Shown here: in pieces, positions 15,926 to 23,037 of the stretch
How the letters are laid out: each line of letters opens with the position of its first letter
Position numbering within the stretch: position 1 is the first letter of the stretch
Origin: CAJQND01 sp051010055
GTDB taxonomy: Bacteria; Pseudomonadota; Alphaproteobacteria; Rhizobiales; CAJQND01
Length of the DNA: 24,809 nucleotides
Direction of reading: 5' to 3'
NCBI GenBank assembly: GCA_051010055.1
Contig: JBPCVY010000273.1
Location: forward strand, 1-24,809
Notes under the pieces: model-generated
What the model saw: the letters and a program-made list of their open reading frames with translations, nothing else
Told to the model about the DNA's origin: nothing
The model's database searches: none
Position numbers and translations under genes: made by a program

Positions 15926-16380
15926 CTAAACAATGGAAATGCAGGCCTATGAGAACTGCGATCCGATACTAATTAATTGCAGCCGTCACCGGCCTGCATG
16001 TGGCGACTTTACGAACCCGTTTAACGGGGTTCGACACGTGTTGTCTTGCCAATCGACACAAACAACGCTGGCCAGCGTCTTCACCAGGCAATCGAAACGA
16101 ATTTGCCCGCCGCCGGAGCCGGGGCTCCAGAGGTCAGCACCTCTGTCCGCAAGCGAACGACAGATGCTGAGCTAGCACTCGGGCAGCGTCCCCAGGCGGG
16201 GAGCCGGTCTGGCACAGCTGCGCCCGGTTAGGCCGGCTCCATTAAGCCAGCACACTTCGGGACGCCACCCGCCTGCCCACATGTCCAAGACGGTCTCGAG
16301 CACGCTTCCTCATGCAGCAGGCGGTAGAGGGACTATAGGGCCGGTGAACGCAGCGGGGATAAGAATTAATGTGGAAACCG
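15926..16380. other. GC-rich non-coding stretch with many inverted repeats, nature unknown
   Basis: No supported gene lies here. Seen are a near-perfect hairpin CGAACCC/GGGTTCG (16012-16033), the palindrome ACGCTGGCCAGCGT (16065-16078), GGAGCC-GG-GGCTCC (16115-16128) directly followed by AGAGGT-CAGC-ACCTCT (16129-16144), and a long-range stem GGAGCCGG (16200-16207) with CCGGCTCC (16233-16240). This density suggests a structured RNA or a composite of palindromic elements. I looked for RNase P, tmRNA, 6S, SRP RNA and cobalamin riboswitch hallmarks on both strands and found none convincing. It lies between the converging nrdJ and rnd genes. Confidence 0.5.
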
Positions 16381-16381
16381 C

Positions 16382-16490
16382 CACCCTTCGAGACGCCGCC
16401 TCCGACGTCTCCTCAGGGTGAGGGTTGGGGGGTGTTGCATCCACTCCGTCCTCATGGTGAGGAGGGGCAGAGCGCCGTCTCGAACCATGG
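16382..16490. repeat. REP/RIME-like palindromic intergenic element
   Basis: Outer arms CCCTTCGAGACG (16384-16395) and CGTCTCGAACCATGG (16476-16490) pair over TTCGAGACG. Inside lie two small palindromes, CCTCAGGGTGAGG (16411-16423) and CCTCATGGTGAGG (16450-16462). The TTCGAGACG and CCTCAGGGTGAGG words are typical of abundant intergenic repeats in Hyphomicrobiales. The outer word CTCGAACCATGG recurs at 21281-21292, next to copy B of the other repeat. Confidence 0.7.
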
Positions 16491-16551
16491 AGGCGGGTAC
16501 GGTGTTTCTTTTCCCTTTTCATCCCTCTACAGGCTCGGGATGAGGTTAGGA

Positions 16552-16649
16552 GCGAACGTTCTCGTTCGCGACAAGGGGCCAAGCGGCCCCCGGCGCCCCT
16601 GCGGAGGCGTGAGCGCGCAGCGCGAACTGCCGCGAGCGAGATCAACGGC
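16552..16649 (+). repeat. Dispersed palindromic repeat, diverged copy C
   Basis: The hairpin GCGAACG-TTCT-CGTTCGC (16552-16569) is followed by GGGGCC-AAGC-GGCCCC (16575-16590), then GCGGAGGCG and ACTGCCGCGAGCGAGATCAA. The order of the last three parts matches the right half of copies A and B, including the AAGC loop. Copy C and the reverse complement of B also share the extension CGAnATCAAC beyond the end of A. It is 24 bp from the rnd stop. Confidence 0.65.
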
Positions 16650-16673
16650 CTAAAATGATCGGTTAATTAAACT

Positions 16674-17849
16674 TCACTCCGCCGCTTTGGCGGCGATGCC
16701 GTCGCGGGGCACGGTGATGGCCTCGCCGTCTTCAACGGCAATGGCGAGGCGGCCATGTTTGATATCGAGCGCCAGGTCGCCGAAAATCTTCCGCCGCCAG
16801 CCCTTCAGCGCACGCACATCTGCCGTATCGGAAATGGCGATGGCTTCCAGATCGGCCACATTGGCAATCAGCTTGGGCGCAACATGGTTTTGTTCGCACA
16901 CAAGCTTCAGCGCCACCTTGAGAAGGTCAACCAGGGGGCCTGGCGGTTTGGCAGGGCCAGGGCCGTTGCGCACTTCCGGAAGTTCTGAATGATCGCGCGC
17001 CAGCCCGTCCGCAATGGCCTGCATAAGCGGTTTTGCCTGGCGCGACTGGGCAAAGCCGCGCGGCACCGCGCGCAATTTGCCAAGCGCTTCGATATCCTTC
17101 GGAATCTGGGTTGCGATTTCCACCAGCGCATCATCTTTCAGAATGCGCCCGCGCGGCACATCGCGCTCCTGGGCTTCGGCCTCGCGCCAGCCGGCAACCG
17201 CCATGAACACCGCCAGGGCGCGCTTGTTGCGGGCGCGGAATTTGAGTCGCTTCCAGGCATTTTCCGGATGCACGAAATAGGTATCCGGCGAGGTGAGAAT
17301 ATCCATTTCCTCAGCCAGCCAACTCTCCCGGTTGGTGCGGTCGAGCTCATTGCAAAGATGCGCATAGACATCGCGCAAATGGGTAACGTCTGACAGGGCA
17401 TAGCGCAGCTGCTTTTCTGTCAGCGGGCGGCGCGACCAGTCGGTAAACCGCGAGGTCTTGTCGATATGGGCGCCGGTTACCTGGCGGACGATATTTTCAT
17501 AGCCGATGGAATCGCCAAAGCCTGCAACCATGGCCGCAACCTGGGTATCGAACAGGGGCGCGGGGATGAGCTTGCCGAGATTGTAAATGATTTCAACATC
17601 CTGGCGCGCTGCGTGAAACACTTTTGTCACCGAGCGGCTGGCCATCAGCTCAAAGAAGGGGGCAAGGGAAATGCCATTCGCCAGCGGGTCGACAATCACC
17701 TCATCGCCATTGCTTGCCATCTGGATGAGGCAAAGCTGGGGCCAGTAGGTCGACTCGCGCATAAACTCAGTGTCAACCGCCACATGACTTTTTTTCGCGA
17801 ACGCCTCACAGTATTTCGCAAGGTCTTGTGTCGTTGTGACTATATCCAT
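16674..17849 (-). CDS. rnd: Ribonuclease D
   Basis: This is a 391-residue 3'-5' exoribonuclease that trims tRNA and other small RNA 3' ends. I chose ATG 17849 (MDIVTTTQDLAKYCEAF), which fits the family N-terminus; the open frame upstream overlaps the MFS gene and is not part of it. The DEDD catalytic set is complete: Asp26 and Glu28 in VDTEF, Asp84 in HAARQD, and Tyr150 with Asp154 in YALSD. An HRDC-like helical domain follows, from about residue 210. The ribosome site is weak (CCGAAG right at the start). It lies 52 bp downstream of the MFS gene on the same strand, so the two are likely co-transcribed, and converges on nrdJ. Confidence 0.95.
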   Translation of the reverse strand: MDIVTTTQDLAKYCEAFAKKSHVAVDTEFMRESTYWPQLCLIQMASNGDEVIVDPLANGISLAPFFELMASRSVTKVFHAARQDVEIIYNLGKLIPAPLFDTQVAAMVAGFGDSIGYENIVRQVTGAHIDKTSRFTDWSRRPLTEKQLRYALSDVTHLRDVYAHLCNELDRTNRESWLAEEMDILTSPDTYFVHPENAWKRLKFRARNKRALAVFMAVAGWREAEAQERDVPRGRILKDDALVEIATQIPKDIEALGKLRAVPRGFAQSRQAKPLMQAIADGLARDHSELPEVRNGPGPAKPPGPLVDLLKVALKLVCEQNHVAPKLIANVADLEAIAISDTADVRALKGWRRKIFGDLALDIKHGRLAIAVEDGEAITVPRDGIAAKAAE

Positions 17850-17901
17850 CTTCGGTTTATAGCTGAATTGAATTGAGTCGTCTTGCTTCCTCGCGAATAG
17901 T

Positions 17902-19131
17902 TTATGTTTGCCCCCGTTTTTCGGGTTTTCCGGCCATCTGGAAAATTGCAGGCGATGTGCGCAGCAAGGCAACGTAGCGGGTGCGCCCGATGACCCGCGG
18001 ATTGACGATGGTGCGCCAGATGAGCGGGATGATGAGCGATGCATGCACGATGGATGTGTATGTAAAGAAGGCAGAGGCGCCAAAACGTTCAATTACCCAG
18101 GAGGCAATTAGCGGGCCGATTGAGGCGCCGATGGCGAAAAACAACATCATGCCGGCCGACACCAGCACATATTGGCTTCGTTTTGCGCGGTCGTTGGCGT
18201 GGGCGGCCGAAAGGGAGAACAAGGGCAGGGCAAAGGCGCCGAAGGCAAATATGCCCGCATAGATGAGCGTCGGATTTTCTCCCGCCACGTTCGACAGGAA
18301 CAGCCCAGCAAGGGCCGCGCCAATGGTGACAATCAGCAACACCAGGCGCCGGTCCAGCCTGTCGGAAAGATAACCCATCGGATATTGCAGTGCCGCGCCG
18401 CCGGCAATTCCCGCGGCCATGAAAATTGCCACCTCGGTAACGTTCAGCCCCATATCGTGGGCATAAAGGGGCCCCACAAGGCGGAATGCGGAATTGGTGA
18501 GCCCGATGGTGAACGAGCCGATACAGGCAAGCGGTGAAATGGCCCACACGGCGGCAAGGTCCATTTTTACCTGTTCTGGTGGCTTTGGGCGCGAGCGGTC
18601 AGAAAGGGATATGGGCACCATGGAAAGGCACAACATCATGGCGATAACCACGAACAGCTCATAACCCGATGTGCCGAACACCGGCAAAAGGAACTGGGTG
18701 CTCACCACCGCTCCAAGGTCGACAATGCGGTAGATTGACAAAACGCGCCCGCGATCCTCGTTCTGCACGCTGGCGTTTATCCAGCTTTCCACCACCATGA
18801 AAAGCCCCGCAAAACAAAACCCCATGACAAAGCGCGATATGGTCCAGGCCACCGGGTCAATGACGAGGATAAGGCACAGGACCGATGCCGCCGAAATTGC
18901 AGAAAGGGCCGCAAACACCCGGATGTGACCAACGGCGCCAATCAGTTTGGCAGCATAAAAGCAGGAGACAACAAAGCCGCCGAAATAGGCCGCGCCCAGC
19001 AGGCCCACAGTTACCGGCTGAAAGCCTTCCTCGCTCGCGCGAAGAGCAATCGCGGTGCCAATCAGCCCGTTGCCGGCCAGCAAAATGGCAGCAGCAGCAA
19101 GAAGCGGAACAAGTGAACGCAAAGAGGACAT
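17902..19131 (-). CDS. MFS transporter, YcaD-like
   Basis: This 409-residue protein has about twelve membrane spans. I chose ATG 19131 because it gives a charged start directly before the first span (MSSLRSLVPLLAAAAILLAG); the frame is open 34 codons further but with no membrane-protein features. The text FMVVESWINASVQNEDRGRVLSIYR and the second-half loop GYLSDRLDRR are typical of YcaD-type MFS proteins of alphaproteobacteria. The substrate is unknown. The ribosome site is weak. A 6-bp hairpin (CCCGGT/ACCGGG, 19163-19178) in the leader could be an operator. It diverges from aspS across 201 bp and precedes rnd. Confidence 0.87.
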   Translation of the reverse strand: MSSLRSLVPLLAAAAILLAGNGLIGTAIALRASEEGFQPVTVGLLGAAYFGGFVVSCFYAAKLIGAVGHIRVFAALSAISAASVLCLILVIDPVAWTISRFVMGFCFAGLFMVVESWINASVQNEDRGRVLSIYRIVDLGAVVSTQFLLPVFGTSGYELFVVIAMMLCLSMVPISLSDRSRPKPPEQVKMDLAAVWAISPLACIGSFTIGLTNSAFRLVGPLYAHDMGLNVTEVAIFMAAGIAGGAALQYPMGYLSDRLDRRLVLLIVTIGAALAGLFLSNVAGENPTLIYAGIFAFGAFALPLFSLSAAHANDRAKRSQYVLVSAGMMLFFAIGASIGPLIASWVIERFGASAFFTYTSIVHASLIIPLIWRTIVNPRVIGRTRYVALLRTSPAIFQMAGKPEKRGQT

Positions 19132-19252
19132 GGGACCAAATTCTTTAAGTGGCTTCTCATTACCCGGTTTTGACCGGGAACGCACGCAACATTCCTGCAA
19201 TCCTAAACTGCGCTGGGCGCATGGCGGGTTCACAAAATCATCGTTCTGTCTC

Positions 19253-19282
19253 TTGACAAATCGGCCCTTGCATGCGCTTTAC
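19253..19282 (+). promoter_or_regulatory. Candidate aspS promoter
   Basis: A consensus -35 TTGACA (19253-19258) lies in the 201-bp gap between the divergent MFS and aspS genes. At 17-18 bp a modest -10 (GCTTTA or CTTTAC, 19276-19282) follows. The aspS ATG is about 50 bp further on. Confidence 0.5.
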
Positions 19283-19332
19283 CGCCTGCCCGTGCGAGGG
19301 CTTAAAACAGAGATTTTTCGCGAGTTCATCGA

Positions 19333-21105
19333 ATGCACGCTTACCGCTCCCATACCTGTAATGCATTACGCAAATCCGACGTTGGCGAAACTGTGCGTCT
19401 ATCCGGCTGGGTACACCGGGTGCGCGACCATGGCGGGTTGTTGTTTATTGATTTGCGCGACCATTATGGCCTTACCCAGATTGTTGCCGATCCGGATTCC
19501 CCGGCTTTCAAGGAAGCCGAAAAGGTACGCTCTGAATGGGTCATCCGTGTTGATGGCGAGATAAAGGCGCGCACGGGCGATACGGTGAACACGAACCTTG
19601 CCACCGGCGAGATTGAAGTGTTCGCCAGCTCTATCGAGATTTTGAGCGAGGCGGCCGAGCTTCCCGTGCCGGTGTTCGGCGAACTCGACTATCCGGAAGA
19701 AACGCGCCTTAAGTACCGCTTCCTCGATTTGCGGCGCGAAACCCTGCACAACAACATCATGAAGCGCTCGGAGATTATCTCCTCCATCCGACGGCGCATG
19801 ACCGATGCGGGCTTCTTTGAATTCCAGACACCCATTCTAACCGCATCCTCACCTGAAGGCGCGCGCGACTTTCTGGTGCCTTCCAGGCTGCACCCGGGCA
19901 AGTTTTACGCACTGCCCCAGGCCCCCCAGCAGTTCAAGCAGCTGATTATGGTGTCGGGCTTTGACCGTTATTTCCAAATTGCGCCGTGCTTCCGCGATGA
20001 AGATGCCCGCGCCGATCGTTCTCCTGGCGAGTTCTACCAGCTCGATATTGAGATGAGCTTCGTTACCCAGGACGATGTGTTCAATTCGGTTGAGCCGGTG
20101 TTGCGCGATTTATTCGAAGAGTTTGGCAACGGCAAGCGGGTAACCCAGTCGTTTCCACGCATTCCTTACGCCGAGGCAATGGCCAAGTACGGTTCCGACA
20201 AGCCGGATTTGCGCAACCCGATTGAATTTTCAGATGTGACTGAGCAGTTTGCGGGCTCCGGTTTCAAAATCTTTGCCGGCCAAATTGCAGCAGATGAGAA
20301 AGTACGCGTTTGGGCCATTCCGGCCAAAACGGGCGGCAGCCGCGCTTTTTGTGACCGCATGAACGCCTGGGCGCAAAAACAGGGCCAGCCGGGCCTTGGC
20401 TATATTTTCTTCCGTGAGGGGGAAGGGGCAGGGCCTATCGCCAAGAACATTGGCGAAGAGCGCACTGCTACAATCCGTGACAATCTTGGTATGGGCGACG
20501 GTGATGCGGTGTTCTTTGTTTGCGGCGTGCCCGCGCACTTCACCAGCTTTGCCGCTGCCGCCCGCGATCTTGTCGGCTCAGAACTGAAACTTACCGATGA
20601 AAATCAGTTCGCATTTTGCTGGATTGTCGATTACCCGATGTTTGAGTGGGATGAGGAAGAAAAGAAAGTCGAGTTTTCCCATAACCCGTTCTCCATGCCA
20701 CAAGGCGGCCTTGATGCCTTGCTGAACAAAGACCCGCTCGATGTGCTGGCTTACCAGTACGACATTGTGTGCAACGGTGTAGAGCTCTCCTCCGGCGCTA
20801 TCCGGAACCATAAGCCGGAAATCATGGAAAAGGCGTTCGAGATTGCCGGTTACGACCGCTCGGTTCTGGAAGAGAAATTCGGGGGCATGCTGCGGGCCCT
20901 GCAGTATGGTGCGCCTCCCCACGGCGGCATTGCGCCGGGCATCGACCGGATTGTCATGCTCTTGTGCGGGGAAGAGAACCTGCGTGAAGTCACTATGTTC
21001 CCCATGAACCAGCAGGCTGAAGATTTGATGATGGCCGCGCCATCTGAAGTCTCCGCCCGCCAGCTGCGCGAACTGCACATCCGGCTGAACCTGCCGAAGG
21101 AATAG
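19333..21105 (+). CDS. aspS: Aspartyl-tRNA synthetase, probably non-discriminating (Asp/Asn)
   Basis: This is a 590-residue class II synthetase of bacterial type. The N-terminal OB-fold anticodon domain (1-110) begins with GWVHRVRDHGG. The catalytic domain contains motif 2 (FRDEDARADRSPGEFYQLDIE), the bacterial GAD insertion, and motif 3 (GGIAPGIDRIVML). His33 in RDHGG and Gly82 in RTGDT occupy the two positions that, in Pseudomonas-type enzymes, mark the non-discriminating form able to load both tRNA-Asp and tRNA-Asn; discriminating enzymes usually have Leu at the first. That would imply amidation of Asp-tRNA-Asn by GatCAB, and perhaps no AsnRS in this genome. The ribosome site is weak (GCGAG). 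Repeat copy B begins within a few bases of the stop. Confidence 0.97.
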   Translation: MHAYRSHTCNALRKSDVGETVRLSGWVHRVRDHGGLLFIDLRDHYGLTQIVADPDSPAFKEAEKVRSEWVIRVDGEIKARTGDTVNTNLATGEIEVFASSIEILSEAAELPVPVFGELDYPEETRLKYRFLDLRRETLHNNIMKRSEIISSIRRRMTDAGFFEFQTPILTASSPEGARDFLVPSRLHPGKFYALPQAPQQFKQLIMVSGFDRYFQIAPCFRDEDARADRSPGEFYQLDIEMSFVTQDDVFNSVEPVLRDLFEEFGNGKRVTQSFPRIPYAEAMAKYGSDKPDLRNPIEFSDVTEQFAGSGFKIFAGQIAADEKVRVWAIPAKTGGSRAFCDRMNAWAQKQGQPGLGYIFFREGEGAGPIAKNIGEERTATIRDNLGMGDGDAVFFVCGVPAHFTSFAAAARDLVGSELKLTDENQFAFCWIVDYPMFEWDEEEKKVEFSHNPFSMPQGGLDALLNKDPLDVLAYQYDIVCNGVELSSGAIRNHKPEIMEKAFEIAGYDRSVLEEKFGGMLRALQYGAPPHGGIAPGIDRIVMLLCGEENLREVTMFPMNQQAEDLMMAAPSEVSARQLRELHIRLNLPKE

Positions 21106-21107
21106 AG

Positions 21108-21268
21108 TGGGGTTGATTTCGCTCGCGGCAGTTGGCATCGGGCTGAGGCCCTTCGCCAACGCCTCCGCGGGGGCGGCGCCGGGCCGCGCTTGCGGCCTTG
21201 ATGCGATGTCTCCGCATGTATCGAGATCAGCCCGCGCGAAAAGGGGGAGCGCGGCTAAGCTGATCGAC
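21108..21268 (-). repeat. Dispersed palindromic repeat, copy B (inverted relative to A)
   Basis: The core, 21121-21268, read on the minus strand, matches copy A nearly base for base from GTCGATCAGC to CTGCCGCGAGC, with one internal deletion of 5-6 bases. Beyond the end of A it shares GAAATCAAC-like bases (21112-21120) with copy C. It starts only a few bases after the aspS stop, so its hairpins probably serve as the aspS mRNA 3' end; there is no T-run. The rest of the gap to the next gene (21269-21463) holds CTCGAACCATGG, a TTAACC half-site at 21390, and a small hairpin GGCGCA/TGCGCC (21425-21439) ahead of the transpeptidase gene. Confidence 0.85.
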
Positions 21269-21463
21269 TCAAAAACTCTCTCGAACCATGGCATGCGCGT
21301 TAAAAACTTCGCGAAACCGTAAAAATGTCACCACCTTGCCCCGATGTCGGCTAAATTTTTCATCATTATTGGCATCTGGAAACCTCGTGTTAACCCTATG
21401 ACGCCACTTTGACCGCACTAATTGGGCGCATGTTGCGCCAGTTCTTGCGTTGAGGTTTTAGTA

Positions 21464-22180
21464 ATGCCATCGCAGTTTACTTTTGCAAATATTTTCATTG
21501 TCAGCTTTGCGCTTTTGGCAGGGTTCATTTTCCCCGCCCATGCGGAGTTTGACGTCAACAAGCAGATTGACGGCTTCAACAAGCAGGTCGAAGGCTGGAA
21601 CAAACAGCTCGGAAAGCAGTTTGACGAACAGCTCGACGGCTTGAGCGATTTCATGTCCGGGTTCGGCAAGGACCTTGGTAGTGGCGTGCGAACCATGTCG
21701 AATGAAGTCGATAATATGGTCACCGGGCGCACCCGGAACGTTGTGTCGGTCAGCGAAAGATATAATCCCGGCACCATCGTGGTGCGCACTTCCACGCGCA
21801 AGCTCTATTATGTGTTGAGCCCTGGCAGGGCGCTTGAATATGGGGTCGGCGTTGGCCGTCAAGGCTTCCAGTGGGGTGGTGTTTCCTATGTGTCGCGCAA
21901 GCAGGAATGGCCGGACTGGCGCCCGCCTAAGGAAATGATTGAACGTGAGCGCGTTCAAAACAACCGTGAGATTCCCGAATTCATGCCCGGCGGGCCGGAG
22001 AACCCGCTTGGTGCGCGGGCGCTCTATTTGGGTAATACGCTTTACCGGATTCACGGCACCAACGAGGCGCAAACAATCGGCGGTGCGGTGTCTTCAGGGT
22101 GCATCCGGATGCGTAATAAAGATGTGATCGACCTTTATGAACGGGTCGCCGTGGGCTCAAAAGTCTACGTTTATCACTGA
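21464..22180 (+). CDS. L,D-transpeptidase (YkuD domain), exported
   Basis: This 238-residue periplasmic enzyme is expected to make 3-3 peptidoglycan cross-links or attach proteins to the wall. I chose ATG 21464 with GAGG eight bases before it; the upstream in-frame ATG (21422) lies before the ribosome site. A signal peptide ends near FPAHA. Residues 28-80 form an unusual charged, heptad-like stretch (NKQIDGFNKQVEGWNKQLG and on) that may coil or bind a partner. The YkuD domain starts near residue 105 and has the catalytic signature with His in RIHGTNEAQTIG and Cys213 in SSGCIRM, the only Cys in the protein. It is followed by its own terminator and then by the BTLCP peptidase gene. Confidence 0.93.
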   Translation: MPSQFTFANIFIVSFALLAGFIFPAHAEFDVNKQIDGFNKQVEGWNKQLGKQFDEQLDGLSDFMSGFGKDLGSGVRTMSNEVDNMVTGRTRNVVSVSERYNPGTIVVRTSTRKLYYVLSPGRALEYGVGVGRQGFQWGGVSYVSRKQEWPDWRPPKEMIERERVQNNREIPEFMPGGPENPLGARALYLGNTLYRIHGTNEAQTIGGAVSSGCIRMRNKDVIDLYERVAVGSKVYVYH

Positions 22181-22226
22181 TCAGCGCCTGCGCAGCGCTT
22201 AAAATTTTAATAAAATCAAAGGTTTG

Positions 22227-22251
22227 ACGGGTCCGCACGCGGGCCCGTTTT
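22227..22251 (+). terminator. Intrinsic terminator of the L,D-transpeptidase gene
   Basis: A 9-bp stem, ACGGGTCCG (22227-22235) with CGGGCCCGT (22240-22248), has one G-T pair, loop CACG, and a short T-run. The right arm is identical to that of the ndk terminator. Confidence 0.85.
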
Positions 22252-22321
22252 CGCGTTTACCATTTTTTAAGAAAATCCGCCCAGCGGAATCATAGCCCAT
22301 TGCGTCGGCGAATCTACAAGG

Positions 22322-22337
22322 TTAACGTTGTGTTAAC
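22322..22337 (+). promoter_or_regulatory. CtrA-type site TTAA-N7-TTAAC
   Basis: TTAA (22322-22325), seven bases, then TTAAC (22333-22337) matches the full CtrA consensus. It lies 23 bp before the ATG of the BTLCP gene, close to where a promoter would be. GANTC sites (possible CcrM methylation) are at 22287, 22310 and 22365. Binding is inferred. Confidence 0.6.
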
Positions 22338-22359
22338 GGATGAGCGGAGAGGGCTAAAC

Positions 22360-23037
22360 ATGGAGACTCGCACAAAGAATCAGGCACTGGCGTGCGTCAA
22401 AGCCTGTGCGTGTTTTGTGATCGCGGCTTTGGCTCTCGTGGCGCTGCAGCCCGGGAGCGCTGCAGCAGAAAATGCGGTGTTTAATTTTAACGCCGCCAAG
22501 CCTTCATCGACATTTGCCCGTGAGTTTGGCACCACCTTGCCACCTGCCGGATGGGTTGATTTCTGCAAAATTCATCCTGAAGACTGCCACGTGGCCCAGG
22601 GCAAGAGGGTTCGGGTTAAACTCGACGGCGAACGCTGGTCGGAGCTCAAGCACATTAATGGCTTCGTGAACCGTGAAATTGAGCCCTTTACCGACAAGGA
22701 ACTTCACGACGTTGAAGAGCTTTGGTCGTACCCGGAAAATGGCGGCGACTGTGAGGACTATGTGCTATTGAAGCGCCGCTATCTGATGGATTTGGGCTGG
22801 CCGCGTGAGGCGCTTCTCATCACCGTGGTTCTTGATGATGAAGAAGCCGGCCATGCGGTTCTGACAGTGATTACCGATCGCGGCGAGTTCGTTCTCGACA
22901 ACCAGCAACCTGAAATCAAGGTCTGGAACAACACTTCCTACACCTTCCTAAAGCGTCAGTCTCAAGAGCACCCCATGCAGTGGGTTTCGCTCAACCGCCA
23001 TGCACCGCGCAAAGGACTTTATGTTTCAGGTAACTGA
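22360..23037 (+). CDS. BTLCP family transglutaminase-like cysteine peptidase (DUF920/Peptidase C93 type)
   Basis: This 225-residue exported protein was given the start ATG 22360, as GAGAGGG precedes it and a signal peptide follows (hydrophobic core, then GSAAAENA). The catalytic triad is visible: Cys131 in NGGDCEDYV, His165 in AGHAVLTV, and Asp180 in VLDNQ. A Cys-containing segment WVDFCKIHPEDC is typical of this alphaproteobacterial family. The related LapG protease cuts surface adhesins under c-di-GMP control, but no LapA- or LapD-like gene is in view and the natural substrate here is unknown. A CtrA-type site lies directly upstream. The end overlaps or abuts the methyltransferase gene, so the two are probably one transcript. 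Confidence 0.92.
   Translation: METRTKNQALACVKACACFVIAALALVALQPGSAAAENAVFNFNAAKPSSTFAREFGTTLPPAGWVDFCKIHPEDCHVAQGKRVRVKLDGERWSELKHINGFVNREIEPFTDKELHDVEELWSYPENGGDCEDYVLLKRRYLMDLGWPREALLITVVLDDEEAGHAVLTVITDRGEFVLDNQQPEIKVWNNTSYTFLKRQSQEHPMQWVSLNRHAPRKGLYVSGN

Noticed and set aside
15730..15952. Open frame through repeat copy A, giving a peptide similar to one antisense to copy B
   Set aside because: The similarity follows from the DNA repeat. There is no start codon context, and the frame enters from nrdJ in another frame.
16141..16190. Resemblance of GCAAGCGAA and following bases to the 3' pseudoknot region of tmRNA
   Set aside because: Only a short match. No tag reading frame, T-arm with TTCGA pairing, or acceptor stem could be found on either strand.
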